From positions 2,108,001 to 2,172,000 of the forward strand of contig CP021237.1 in the NCBI GenBank assembly GCA_002151545.1: 64,000 nt of DNA, given 5' to 3'. Within the stretch, counting starts at the first letter, position 1; every line of letters begins with the position of its first letter. Positions 16,957-26,176 of the stretch are shown here, in pieces. The notes beneath the pieces are model-generated. The model saw nothing but the letters and a program-made list of their open reading frames with translations. It was not told the DNA's origin and ran no database searches. Made by a program: the position numbers and the translations under genes. The stretch is from Sphingobacteriaceae bacterium GW460-11-11-14-LB5. Lineage in GTDB: Bacteria; Bacteroidota; Bacteroidia; Sphingobacteriales; Sphingobacteriaceae.

Positions 16957-19551
16957 ATGAAAATGGCGATAACGAAACATGTGCAAAGCATAGATATCAT
17001 AAAATACCAGATCCCTAGGTTTGTGTCTCCGCAAACCAAACCATTTAATCCATTTTTGATTCTGGTAACTCTTTTGTCGTTATTTTACTTCAATGCTGGC
17101 GCAGTGGATATCTATGTCGCTGTAAACGGTGCTGATACTAATGTGGGCTCTAAAGAAAAGCCCCTGGCCACACTTCATTCTGCCATCAGGAAAGCAAGGG
17201 AATTGCGTCGTTTAAATGATGCTTCCATTAAAGGCGGCATCCGGATTATTATGTGCAGAGGTTCTTATCAATTGCATGAACCTGTAGTCATCCGCCCGGA
17301 AGATTCCGGCACAAAAGATAGTCCTACTGAAGTTATAGTAGCAGCTAATGAAAAGGTAGTTTTGAGTGGTGGCATTCAGCTAAAGGGCTGGCAAAAACTT
17401 AATAAAAACCTTCCTGGTCTGCCGAAAGAAGCTGTCGGTAAAGTTTGGGTTACCGATATTCCAAATTTTGATGGCAGCGATCTGCAATTCAGGCAGCTTT
17501 GGGTAAATGGTCACAAAGCCATACGGGCAAAAAACTATAATGGTGAAGAAATGGGCAGGATTTTATCGTGGAATAGCGAAAAACAAACCTGTATCATCCC
17601 GTTACAAAAAAACATCAGCCTGACTAATGTTAAAGGCATGGAAATGTTGATCCATCAATGGTGGGCGATTGCGAATCTCCGTGTTAAATCAGTTAAGGTG
17701 ATTGGTCAAACAGCCGAGCTTGCTTTCATGCAGCCAGAAAGCAGGATTCAATCAGAACATCCCTGGCCAGCGCCATGGATCTCAGAGAAAACCGGAAATT
17801 CTGCCTTTTATCTGAGCAATGCACTCCAGTTTTTAAATGAACCTGGCGAATGGTACGAAGACCTGCAAAACCACAAGCTATATTATTGGCCAAAGGCGAC
17901 AGAAAACATGAAAAATGTCGAAGTTATCGCCCCGGCTTTAGAAAACCTATTAAAAATTGAAGGAACAATCGATAATCCTGTTGCTTATGTAAATTTTAAA
18001 GGAATTTCTTTTGAGCATTGTACCTGGTTGAGGCCGTCTAAACAAGGTCATGTGCCACACCAGGCCGGCATGTACATGCTCGATGCCTATAAACTCGATA
18101 AAGCAGGAACACCGGATAAACCGACACTTGAAAACCAGGCCTGGGTAGGCCGGCCAGCATCGGCAGTTGAAGTAAATTATGCAAACCATACTTCTTTTGA
18201 ATCTTGCCGTTTTGTACATCTCGCCTCTACAGGTCTGGATTATAAAAAAGGAACTTCAGATAATGAAATCAAAGGCAATTTATTCAAAGACATTGGCGGA
18301 TCTGGCATTTTAATCGGAACTTTTTCTGATGAAGCTGTTGAAGTGCATCTACCATATAATCCATCAGACAAAAGGGAAATTTCAGCCGATAATACCATCA
18401 AAAATAACTTAATTACAGATGTAACCAATGAAGATTGGGGCGCTGTGGGCATAGGTGCAGGTTATGTTCGTGGGATAAAAATTCTACACAACGAAATCAG
18501 TGATGTTTCTTATTCAGGCATCAGCGTAGGCTGGGGATGGACGAAAACACCAAATGTGATGGAGCAAAACACCATTAGTGGCAATAAAATCCATCATTAT
18601 GGAAAACATATGTACGATGTTGCCGGCATTTATACCTTATCTGCCCAACCTGGGTCGTTTATTACCGAAAATGTTGTCGATAGTATTTACAAAGCACCAT
18701 ATTCGCATTTGCCAGACCATTGGTTTTATCTTTATACCGATGAAGGTTCGGCTGGTATCACCATCAAAAACAACTGGACCCCAACCGAAAAGTACCTTCA
18801 AAATGCCAACGGACCAGCTAATTTATGGGAAAGCAATGGACCTCAAGTTGCCGCTAATATTAAACAAAATGCTGGTTTAGAGAAAGCCTTTCAATATCTA
18901 TTAAGGGAAAAATCGGGTAATCTCAAAAGACAAATCAATCAGGCTGTTGATCATTCAGTTGTATTCGAACTGGTTTTCAAAGCAGATAAGCTGCCGGGTA
19001 ACAACACTTTAAAAACTTTTGCAAATGAAAATAACCTGCTGGCAAGTTCAATTTATAAATGGAGCAACCGATTGGTTATTTATACTTCCAGTTTAAAGGT
19101 GGAGAGCTTAAAGCAAACCTTAAAACGTCTGGATGCTACTGAAATCAAGTTGTATGATAACTTGTTTTACGATTTCAACCGGGAAAATAACTGCGGCGAC
19201 AAAGCCGTTGCAGAATGGGATAACATGATTTTATCGGCCAATCTGGTTAAGGATGAAAAAATGCAGAAGGAATACCTGGCTTATCACAAAACGCAGTTCG
19301 AAAAATGGCCGGAGATTTCAAAAGGATTCTGTAATGCAGAATTTCAACGTTTGGCTATTTTTAAAAACGATCGGCAATTAATGTTGATCATCAGCATCCC
19401 AAAAGGAAAAAAATTAGATGATCTGAATCCAAAAACTACGGAGAATAACCCGAAAGTAGACGAATGGAACGCGATCATGAAAAAATACCAGGAAGGAATT
19501 GAAGGTACAAAACCCGATGAGGTTTGGGTATTCTTTAAACCGATAGAATAA
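16957..19551 (+). CDS. GH141-like right-handed beta-helix fused to an L-rhamnose mutarotase-like domain
   Basis: Start chosen at ATG 16957, preceded by AGGGGAATT. The ORF is open to 16891, but that would overlap the isomerase and begin in a repeat. Residues about 30-55 are the hydrophobic signal segment behind an unusually long N-region. Residues about 60-630 form a parallel beta-helix beginning IYVAVNGADTNVGSKEKP, as in GH141 fucosidase/xylanase-type proteins. Residues about 660-864 carry RhaM-like patterns (EYLAYHKTQFEKWPEISKG, VDEWNAIMKKYQ). RhaM enzymes interconvert L-rhamnose anomers. Helix plus mutarotase in one exported chain is unusual. Confidence 0.72.
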   Translation: MKMAITKHVQSIDIIKYQIPRFVSPQTKPFNPFLILVTLLSLFYFNAGAVDIYVAVNGADTNVGSKEKPLATLHSAIRKARELRRLNDASIKGGIRIIMCRGSYQLHEPVVIRPEDSGTKDSPTEVIVAANEKVVLSGGIQLKGWQKLNKNLPGLPKEAVGKVWVTDIPNFDGSDLQFRQLWVNGHKAIRAKNYNGEEMGRILSWNSEKQTCIIPLQKNISLTNVKGMEMLIHQWWAIANLRVKSVKVIGQTAELAFMQPESRIQSEHPWPAPWISEKTGNSAFYLSNALQFLNEPGEWYEDLQNHKLYYWPKATENMKNVEVIAPALENLLKIEGTIDNPVAYVNFKGISFEHCTWLRPSKQGHVPHQAGMYMLDAYKLDKAGTPDKPTLENQAWVGRPASAVEVNYANHTSFESCRFVHLASTGLDYKKGTSDNEIKGNLFKDIGGSGILIGTFSDEAVEVHLPYNPSDKREISADNTIKNNLITDVTNEDWGAVGIGAGYVRGIKILHNEISDVSYSGISVGWGWTKTPNVMEQNTISGNKIHHYGKHMYDVAGIYTLSAQPGSFITENVVDSIYKAPYSHLPDHWFYLYTDEGSAGITIKNNWTPTEKYLQNANGPANLWESNGPQVAANIKQNAGLEKAFQYLLREKSGNLKRQINQAVDHSVVFELVFKADKLPGNNTLKTFANENNLLASSIYKWSNRLVIYTSSLKVESLKQTLKRLDATEIKLYDNLFYDFNRENNCGDKAVAEWDNMILSANLVKDEKMQKEYLAYHKTQFEKWPEISKGFCNAEFQRLAIFKNDRQLMLIISIPKGKKLDDLNPKTTENNPKVDEWNAIMKKYQEGIEGTKPDEVWVFFKPIE
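17018..17037 (+). repeat. Family E hairpin unit within the GH141-like N-terminus
   Basis: GGTTTGTGTCTCCGCAAACC is a compact hairpin (GGTTTG/CAAACC) matching the core of the family E repeats at 12303 and 20794. It is read in frame within the long N-region before the signal-peptide core. Confidence 0.6.
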
Positions 19552-19561
19552 ATTATTAAAT

Positions 19562-19648
19562 CGTCATTGCGAGGAGGTACGACGAAGCAATCTTACAACT
19601 ATCGCTATCTGCGAGTGCATTAGGATTGCTTCGTGCCTCGCAATGACG
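19562..19648. repeat. Palindromic repeat, family A (best-conserved copy)
   Basis: CGTCATTGCGAGGAGGTACG to GAAGCAATCT on the left, AGGATTGCTTCGTGCCTCGC to AATGACG on the right. It lies between the GH141-like gene and the oxidoreductase and may act as a transcript 3' structure. Confidence 0.88.
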
Positions 19649-19682
19649 AAACTGAAACAATAACGCTTAAAAAAATAATATC

Positions 19683-20768
19683 ATGTTAAGATTAGGGATT
19701 TTAGGTTTAGGAGAGGGCAGAAGTACAATTTCTGCATCGTTGTCAAGTAGAAAGTTTAAGCTCATCCAGATTTGCGATGCCAATAAAAAACTTTGCGAAG
19801 AACGCGCTTTGGAGTTCGATTTTAAGAACTGGACAACCCGTTACGAGGATATGTTAACCAGCGATAAAATCGATATGATTGCAATTTATACGCCAGATCA
19901 TCTGCATTTCGAACACATTAAACTCGCACTCGAACACGGAAAACATGTGGTTTGCACCAAACCATTTATTGATGACCTCGCCCAGGCCAATGAATTGTTA
20001 GAATTAGCCAAAAAATCGAGAAAAAAGATTTTTGTAGGGCAAAGTTCACGTTTTTTCGAGCCAGCAAAACGTCAAAGGAAAGATTTTGATGAAGGATTGA
20101 TTGGAGAATTAATCACCATTGAAAGCCATTATCATGCCGATCACCGCTGGTTTTTAGAAAAAGGCTGGTCGTTAAAACAATCGTTTAAATGGCTGTATGG
20201 TGGTTTAAGTCATCCGGTAGATTTCATCAGGTGGTATATGCCTGATATTGAAGAAGTAATGGGTTATGGCATGTTGAGCAGTAACGGTTTAAAAGCCGGA
20301 CTGAAAAACCAGGATACGATGCACTTTATTTTCAAGGCAAAAGATGGCCGGATTGCCAGGGTGAGTGGCGCTTATACAGGGCCAACACAGCCTGCAAACC
20401 GCGATAGTGGCATGAGCTGTATTCTCCGCGGAACCGAAGGCGCCAGTCAGGCCGATTACCACGAACTGCGTTATTCGGTCACCACAAATACCGGGGAAGA
20501 AAAGATTATTACCTGGGGCGATTCGACCTTAAAACATTATTTCCGCTTCGAAGGACAAAGCCACCATGCCGGAGAATACCAGAACTACCTGGATTATTTT
20601 GCAGATAGCATCAACAATAATTTTACCGCTTATCCTGATTTAAAAGAGGGGATTGGTACCGTGGCATTGTTACAAGCGATGGATCAATCTTTAGAAACAG
20701 GTTTGCCCGTGAAGGTTGATGAAATTTTAAAAGCAAATCATATTACGCGGGAATCGATAGGATTGTAA
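19683..20768 (+). CDS. Gfo/Idh/MocA-family NAD(P)-dependent oxidoreductase
   Basis: A 361-residue cytosolic protein without a signal peptide. The N-terminal Rossmann fold starts LRLGILGLGEGRS; the family EKP motif is seen as CTKPFIDD near residue 97. The C-terminal alpha/beta domain contains HPVDFIRWYMPD, where His/Asp type residues usually line the sugar site. Such enzymes oxidise or reduce sugars, inositols or sugar acids; the substrate is unknown. It is followed by an SSS symporter, suggesting uptake and oxidation of one released monosaccharide. Confidence 0.82.
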   Translation: MLRLGILGLGEGRSTISASLSSRKFKLIQICDANKKLCEERALEFDFKNWTTRYEDMLTSDKIDMIAIYTPDHLHFEHIKLALEHGKHVVCTKPFIDDLAQANELLELAKKSRKKIFVGQSSRFFEPAKRQRKDFDEGLIGELITIESHYHADHRWFLEKGWSLKQSFKWLYGGLSHPVDFIRWYMPDIEEVMGYGMLSSNGLKAGLKNQDTMHFIFKAKDGRIARVSGAYTGPTQPANRDSGMSCILRGTEGASQADYHELRYSVTTNTGEEKIITWGDSTLKHYFRFEGQSHHAGEYQNYLDYFADSINNNFTAYPDLKEGIGTVALLQAMDQSLETGLPVKVDEILKANHITRESIGL

Positions 20769-20793
20769 TGGTTTGCGAAGGAACCTGAAACGG

Positions 20794-20850
20794 CCATGGT
20801 TCGTGTCTCCACGAACCATTATAATTTGGTACGTGGAGACACGTACCATG
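20794..20850. repeat. Palindromic repeat, family E, full hairpin pair
   Basis: CATGGTTCGTGTCTCCACG with AACC is followed by GGTACGTGGAGACACGTACC, giving two short stems in opposed order. Downstream, 20890-20932 carries CTCTGTGTTTATCCGTGTCC, another repeat-like unit, before the symporter start. Confidence 0.7.
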
Positions 20851-20974
20851 GCGAAGAATAATAACATTAACCATAGAAAAGGAGGATGAACACAAATATT
20901 AAATCACTCTGTGTTTATCCGTGTCCATCTGTAATTAATAAAAGAAATAGCACAACACTAACCAAACAAACCAA

Positions 20975-22564
20975 ATGGGAAACATTGTAGAACGTTTAAC
21001 CAGTTTAGATTATTTCATTGTAATCGCGTACCTCATTGTGCTGATGATCATTGGGTATCGGGCCAGTTTTTCCAAAAAGAAAAACGATGATGAAACCTTA
21101 TTTCTGGCCAATAAATCTTTAAACTGGAGCAGCATCGGCTTCAATATGTGGGGAACAAATGTAGGCCCGTCCATGTTGCTGGCCTTTGCAAGCATTGGTT
21201 ATAGCACCGGGATAGTGGCGGTCAACTTCGATTGGTATGCTTTTATATTTTTATTCTTACTCGCCATTGTTTTTGCGCCAAAATACCTTGCTGCCAAAGT
21301 AAGTACCATGCCTGAGTTTATGGGTAACCGTTATGGCGATTCGACCCAAAATATCCTGGCCTGGTATGCATTAGTTAAGATTTTAATTTCATGGTTATCG
21401 CTGGGCTTATTTGCAGGGGGCTTTTTGGTTCGCCAGATTTTAGGTATCCCGATGTGGCAATCGGTTACGGTGTTGGTGGCCTTTGCCGGACTGTTCACCT
21501 TTTTCGGCGGATTAAAAGCCATTGCCAAAGTGAATGTTTTTCAGATGATTTTACTCATTGCCGTTTCGCTTTCATTAATGCTTTTAGGCTTAAATAAAGT
21601 TGGAGGAATTTCTGCTTTATATGAAAAAACGCCACATCATTTCTGGAATCTGGTACAACCCGCCAGCGACCCGAAATACCCGTGGTATGCCATATTATTG
21701 GGTTATCCTGTTGCAGCTGTAGCCTTTTTCTGTACCGACCAGTCGATGGTGCAATCCGTTTTAGGCGCTAAGGATTTAAAACAGGGACAATTGGGCGTGA
21801 GTTTTATTGGCTGGCTAAAAATCCTTTCCCTACCGCTGTTTATTGGTACCGGGATACTTTGTTATGTGCTTTTTCCTGGTTTAAAGGATCCGAACGAAGC
21901 TTACATGACTATGGTAACCAATTTATTTCCTCCGGGTATGAATGGTTTGGTCATTGTGGTATTGATTGCTGTTTTGGTGGGCACCATCGGATCTTCTTTA
22001 AACTCCCTCAGCACCGTTTTTACCATGGATATTTATGTCAAAAAAATCAACCCACAGGCCAGTAACAAGCAGATTATCCGCATTGGCCGCTGGGCAGTTG
22101 TGGCAGGTTGTATCTTTGCCGTGATAGTGGTTTTGGCCATCGATAGTATTAAAGGGTTAAACCTGTTCGACGTTTTTCAATCAGTTTTGGGCTTTATAGC
22201 GCCACCGCTATCTGTTGTATTCTTACTAACCGTTTTCTGGAAAAGAACCACTAGAAAAGCGGTCAATTTTACACTATCAATCGGTTCCATACTCAGTTTA
22301 GGCGTTGGGGTAACATACCTCTGGATTTTACCTTCAGATCAATATACCTTTTGGCCGCACTACCTGATGCTCTCGTTTTTCATTTTTGCCGGACTGCTGA
22401 TCATCGCGATTTTGATTTCTTTATTGGACAGATCGCCAAGCATTTATACGGTTAATGAGGAGCATCAGGCCAATATCGAAAAACCCGATAGAACAGTATG
22501 GATTTCGTGGATTGCACTAGCCGTCGTAATGATCGCACTTTATATTTTCTTTAATGGGCATTAA
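20975..22564 (+). CDS. Sodium:solute symporter (SSS family), sugar or sugar-acid transporter
   Basis: A 529-residue integral membrane protein with about 13-14 hydrophobic segments. It shows SSS-family features: ETLFLANKSLNWSSIGFNMWG after the first helix, FGGLKAIAKVNVFQM and GTIGSSLNSLSTVFTMDIY. It probably imports a monosaccharide, disaccharide or uronate with Na+ across the inner membrane. Its position between the oxidoreductase and a GH78 suggests L-rhamnose or another pectin product; this is inferred. A family B repeat follows. Confidence 0.88.
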   Translation: MGNIVERLTSLDYFIVIAYLIVLMIIGYRASFSKKKNDDETLFLANKSLNWSSIGFNMWGTNVGPSMLLAFASIGYSTGIVAVNFDWYAFIFLFLLAIVFAPKYLAAKVSTMPEFMGNRYGDSTQNILAWYALVKILISWLSLGLFAGGFLVRQILGIPMWQSVTVLVAFAGLFTFFGGLKAIAKVNVFQMILLIAVSLSLMLLGLNKVGGISALYEKTPHHFWNLVQPASDPKYPWYAILLGYPVAAVAFFCTDQSMVQSVLGAKDLKQGQLGVSFIGWLKILSLPLFIGTGILCYVLFPGLKDPNEAYMTMVTNLFPPGMNGLVIVVLIAVLVGTIGSSLNSLSTVFTMDIYVKKINPQASNKQIIRIGRWAVVAGCIFAVIVVLAIDSIKGLNLFDVFQSVLGFIAPPLSVVFLLTVFWKRTTRKAVNFTLSIGSILSLGVGVTYLWILPSDQYTFWPHYLMLSFFIFAGLLIIAILISLLDRSPSIYTVNEEHQANIEKPDRTVWISWIALAVVMIALYIFFNGH

Positions 22565-22575
22565 AAATAGAAATT

Positions 22576-22661
22576 CGTCATTTCGACTGAAGCATCGTGG
22601 AACGGAGAAATCTATGAAATTATAATTACTAATAGATTTCTCCACTACGGTCGAAATGACG
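22576..22661. repeat. Palindromic repeat, family B (CGTCATTTCGACT-type)
   Basis: CGTCATTTCGACTGAAGC to GGAGAAATCTAT on the left; ATAGATTTCTCCACTACGG to TCGAAATGACG on the right. Partner copies are at 30133-30217 and 52880-52991, with a half copy at 14371. The end of the right arm carries an ATG at 22656 in frame with the next gene. Confidence 0.88.
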
Positions 22662-22682
22662 TTAATTGAAGAACTAAACAAT

Positions 22683-24848
22683 ATGAAAAACTTAAAAAAA
22701 ATAATTCTACTGGTAATTTTCACTTGTTTGATAGCACCAGCTTTTGCTCAAAAAGCCTCCTGGATCTGGTATCCTGGTGATTTCGATATCTACATGAGCA
22801 ACGTAATGCAAAACCGCAGAACCGAAAGAGGCTCTTTCTTTCCGGTGTTCTGGAAAATGGATAGCCATTATGTTTTGGTCGATTTTCATAAAGAATTTAA
22901 TCTTACAGAAGCAGAAAATGTAAAGCTATTTGTAGAAGGAACTTACAATGTTAAAATCGATGGTCAGGCCATTGCTGGCTTTCCAAAAAGCATACAAATC
23001 CCTGCCGGAAAGCATAAACTGAGCTTAAAAGTTTACAACCAGGCTAATGTTCCGGCCATTTTTGTTCAAGGCAAAACGGTCGTTTCGGATGAAACCTGGC
23101 TAACGACTTTTGAAGATAAAGAATGGATTGACGCCAGCGGAAAAACCTCCGATAAGTCGGGAACGACCTTTGTTTCGGCGGGTTCATGGAATTTAAGCGA
23201 CCCAAGCAAATTGCCATCAGCTTTTAAATTGCCAACGGTAGCGCATTTAGCGGTTAAAAAAGAAAAAATAAATAATGGTTATGTTGCTGATTTTGGAAAG
23301 GAAACTTTCGGTTTTATCAAAGTTCATGGCTTAAAAGGAAAGGGGAGATTAAGTTTATATTATGGTGAATCAAAAGAAGAAGCTTTATCGGCCGATAAAT
23401 GCGAAACCTTAGATTATCTGGATATTGATTTAGTCCGGAAAAAAGATTCCATTATGCCACTTTCTAAAGCATTCAGATATGTGAATTTTCAACCTGAAAA
23501 TGGTGTTTCGGCAGATTCTATCTCCATGTTATATGAATACGCACCGGTAACAGTGCGTGGAAGTTTTAAATCTTCGGATAACGAACTCAACAAAATCTAC
23601 GATGTAGCCAAATATACTTTTCACTTAAATACCCGTGAGTTTTTTATCGATGGAATAAAACGCGATCGGTGGGTGTGGAGTGGCGATGCCTATCAAAGTT
23701 ATTTAATGAACTATTATTCCTTTTTTGATGCGCCAACTGTAAAACGCACTTTACTGGCTCAGCGTGGCAAAGATCCGGTAACGGCACACATCAATACCAT
23801 TATGGATTATTCTTTCTATTGGTTTTTAGGAATTTACGATTATTACAAATTTACAGGCGACCAAAAATTTGTGCAGGATATTTATCCAAGAATGCAATCA
23901 TTAATGACTTACATCGATGGTAGAAAGAATAAAAACGGCTTATTAGAATGGATGCCGGGTGACTGGATTTTTATCGATTGGGCAGATAAACTGAGCAAAG
24001 ATGGCGAAGTGAGTTTCGAACAGCTTTTATACGCACGAAGTTTGGAAACGATGGCTTTATGTGCCAAACTGGCCAATGATACCGAAGGTATTGCAAAATA
24101 CGATAAGCAGGCAAAAGAACTGAAAAACAAGATTTTCGAGCTTTACTGGAACCAGAACAAAAGCGCTTTGGTGCATAGCCGCGTTGACGATAAACAAACA
24201 GAAAATGTAACCCGATATGCCAATATGTTCGGCATTTTCTTCGATTATTTTACGCCTGAACAAAAACTGGCTGTTAAAAAGAATGTATTGCTTAACGATC
24301 AGATCGCTAAAATCACCACGCCTTATATGCGTTTTTACGAGCTGGAAGCATTATGTGCCATGGGTGAGCAACCTTACGTGTTAAAAGAAATGAAAAATTA
24401 TTGGGGTGGCATGTTAAAATTAGGTGCAACTTCTTTTTGGGAAGAATACAACCCTGATAAAAAGGGAGCAGAACATTTAGCGATGTACGGCAGACCCTTT
24501 GGAAAAAGCCTTTGCCATGCCTGGGGTGCCAGTCCGATTTATTTGCTTGGAAAATATTATTTAGGGGTACAACCTACCAGTCCGGGTTACGAAAACTACA
24601 CGATCGAACCCAATTTAGGTGGTTTGGAGTGGATGGAAGGTAAAGTACCCACAGCAAATGGTGATATTTCAGTGTACTGTAATAAGAAAGAAATCAGGGT
24701 GAGTTCTGCAACAGGTACAGGAAAACTGAGAATCAAAAGTAAAAGCAAACCAGTTGTAAAAGATGCAGAAGTTAGAGAGTTGTCGAAAGGCTTATACGAA
24801 GTTACGATAGAAAAGGGAAAAGATTATAGTGTTAAGTATTCGGGGTAG
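22683..24848 (+). CDS. GH78-like alpha-L-rhamnosidase, divergent acid motif
   Basis: A 721-residue secreted protein. The start at 22683 gives a clean signal peptide (IILLVIFTCLIAPAFAQ); an in-frame ATG at 22656 is inside a repeat and was not preferred. The (alpha/alpha)6 barrel begins near NREFFIDGIKRDRWVWSGDA, where other GH78s have DCPxRxE. The usual acid Glu is absent there, and Asp in KRDRWVW is the likely substitute. The base region GATSFWEEYNP is kept. It is shorter than the other two GH78s, lacking N-terminal beta modules. Probably an exo-rhamnosidase; specificity unknown. Confidence 0.82.
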   Translation: MKNLKKIILLVIFTCLIAPAFAQKASWIWYPGDFDIYMSNVMQNRRTERGSFFPVFWKMDSHYVLVDFHKEFNLTEAENVKLFVEGTYNVKIDGQAIAGFPKSIQIPAGKHKLSLKVYNQANVPAIFVQGKTVVSDETWLTTFEDKEWIDASGKTSDKSGTTFVSAGSWNLSDPSKLPSAFKLPTVAHLAVKKEKINNGYVADFGKETFGFIKVHGLKGKGRLSLYYGESKEEALSADKCETLDYLDIDLVRKKDSIMPLSKAFRYVNFQPENGVSADSISMLYEYAPVTVRGSFKSSDNELNKIYDVAKYTFHLNTREFFIDGIKRDRWVWSGDAYQSYLMNYYSFFDAPTVKRTLLAQRGKDPVTAHINTIMDYSFYWFLGIYDYYKFTGDQKFVQDIYPRMQSLMTYIDGRKNKNGLLEWMPGDWIFIDWADKLSKDGEVSFEQLLYARSLETMALCAKLANDTEGIAKYDKQAKELKNKIFELYWNQNKSALVHSRVDDKQTENVTRYANMFGIFFDYFTPEQKLAVKKNVLLNDQIAKITTPYMRFYELEALCAMGEQPYVLKEMKNYWGGMLKLGATSFWEEYNPDKKGAEHLAMYGRPFGKSLCHAWGASPIYLLGKYYLGVQPTSPGYENYTIEPNLGGLEWMEGKVPTANGDISVYCNKKEIRVSSATGTGKLRIKSKSKPVVKDAEVRELSKGLYEVTIEKGKDYSVKYSG

Positions 24849-24860
24849 TCTCATCATTTC

Positions 24861-24890
24861 CGCTAACGCTCGTTTCAAACGAGCGTTGCG
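24861..24890. repeat. Perfect hairpin downstream of GH78
   Basis: AACGCTCGTTT and AAACGAGCGTT are perfect complements around a single C, extended by CGC/GCG with a one-base bulge. No T-tract follows, so it is more like a repeat hairpin than a classical terminator, though it could protect the transcript end. The remainder of the 280-bp gap (24950-25040) holds a second low-quality repeat (GGTTCAGTACCGAT..., GCGAAGCGGAGCC). Confidence 0.6.
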
Positions 24891-25128
24891 CAGCTCATAT
24901 TTTCAAAACGATACAATCATCGTAAAGCTATTTATGCAGTAGGTTCGCGTTAAGGATTGTAAGGGTTCAGTACCGATCTTTATCGGTACCGCAGCGAAGC
25001 GGAGCCCTGCAAAGCCTGACCCTTTCCCGTATTTCACGGGATTGGGGAATGCCCAAATCAGTTGGCAATTGCAGTTGGCAGTTATATTAACTATTAGAAA
25101 GTCAAAGCCCACTCTAGGGGGTTGGGGG

Positions 25129-25902
25129 TTAAACCCCAATCCTTTGCTCTATCTTTTTAACACACTTGTAAGCTTCGGCGAGGATGACATCATTTGCAAT
25201 CGTCTGATCTACATTTAGCGCATTTAACATCGAAATGGTTAAACAGGCAATAATACCATTATTGCCTTCGATACCAATGGGCACTGAAATATCAGTTACA
25301 CCAGAAACCGAATCACTATTTTTAAAATAAGAGCCCGTTTGCTGGATATCGGTTAAAGAACTTAAGAAATCTTCCTGTTGAGGTTTGGCATATTTCTTAA
25401 AAATGGCATTATTTTTTAAGGTAGTGTTACGCTCGGCCTCGGGCATATAAGCCAGTAAAACCTTACCTGATGCGGTTAATGGCAAAGGAAATAAGTTTCC
25501 TTCTTCGATAGAAAGCGCAATTGGTCCTGGACTTTTGGCATGGATAATCACCATTACCTGATTCATGTATAAAATACTCAAATGGCACGACTGGCGGATG
25601 CTATTGGCCAACTCTTCCAGTGGAAACTGCGCAGCCTTACGTAACTCATCAATAGGTGAGTGCCGGTGTGAAAGGTAAAAAAGCTTTAGCGACAGCCTGT
25701 ATTTACCCGAAACCTCATCGCGTAAAATATAACCGCGACTTTCCAAACTCATCAACATCCTGTAAATTTCGTTTGGGGTTTTCTCAATACCTATGGCAAT
25801 TTCAGTCTGAGACAATGGGATCGATTGCGCTGATAAATACTCCAATATATCTAGTCCTTTATCCAATGCAGGGGCCTGGTACTTCGATTCTTTTTCGTTC
25901 AT
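25129..25902 (-). CDS. IclR-family transcriptional regulator
   Basis: A 257-residue regulator. The N-terminal winged helix-turn-helix (about residues 10-75) reads DKGLDILEYLSAQS then LSQTEIAIGIEKTPNEIYRM; the effector domain follows (about 85-250). IclR proteins, such as KdgR in Gammaproteobacteria, often sense pectin-derived acids. It is divergent from the 26177-52773 gene series and is the best local candidate to control it. The shared upstream region has an imperfect 14-bp inverted repeat and candidate promoter boxes. The effector is unknown. Confidence 0.9.
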   Translation of the reverse strand: MNEKESKYQAPALDKGLDILEYLSAQSIPLSQTEIAIGIEKTPNEIYRMLMSLESRGYILRDEVSGKYRLSLKLFYLSHRHSPIDELRKAAQFPLEELANSIRQSCHLSILYMNQVMVIIHAKSPGPIALSIEEGNLFPLPLTASGKVLLAYMPEAERNTTLKNNAIFKKYAKPQQEDFLSSLTDIQQTGSYFKNSDSVSGVTDISVPIGIEGNNGIIACLTISMLNALNVDQTIANDVILAEAYKCVKKIEQRIGV

Positions 25903-25941
25903 ACGGGTTTAAATTTGGCTGTAGCGTATTTTTTACAATTT

Positions 25942-25973
25942 CAAACATACAAAATGCTTTCTTATTTATACAA
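25942..25973 (-). promoter_or_regulatory. Candidate Bacteroidota promoter for iclR
   Basis: On the minus strand, TATGTTTG (25949-25942) fits the TAnnTTTG -7 box, with TTG at 25973-25971 about 21 nt upstream. It lies about 40 nt before the start codon. Short motifs occur by chance in AT-rich DNA. Confidence 0.4.
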
Positions 25974-25985
25974 GAGAAGATTTTG
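25950..25985. promoter_or_regulatory. Candidate IclR operator (imperfect inverted repeat)
   Basis: CAAAATGCTTTCTT (25950-25963) and AAGAGAAGATTTTG (25972-25985) are inverted with 11 of 14 positions paired and an 8-nt centre. It overlaps the predicted iclR -33 element, a position suited to autoregulation. Binding is inferred. Confidence 0.35.
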
Positions 25986-26031
25986 TATAATTTAAATACG
26001 AATATATGTTTTCATATTTAAAAAAAACATT

Positions 26032-26039
26032 TATATTTG
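26032..26039 (+). promoter_or_regulatory. Candidate -7 box of the GH78-led series
   Basis: TATATTTG matches TAnnTTTG; no good -33 box is seen at the expected distance. It would give a leader of about 130 nt before the GH78 start at 26177. Confidence 0.35.
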
Positions 26040-26176
26040 AATTAGAGATAGCAATTTAAAGTTAAGGAATTTAAAAGGCTTAATTCAAAAGAATTGAGAA
26101 TTTATTTCTGAAGAAATTATATCGCTGATAACCATTTATAAACCTAAGCAAACACCGAAATGGTGTACAACAATTG

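Noticed and set aside
22656..22682. Start of the second GH78 at 22656
   Set aside because: The ATG belongs to a family B repeat arm; the ATG at 22683 gives a normal signal peptide.
25656..26021. 121-residue plus-strand ORF over iclR and its promoter
   Set aside because: Antisense to a well-supported regulator and lacks any domain or start signal.
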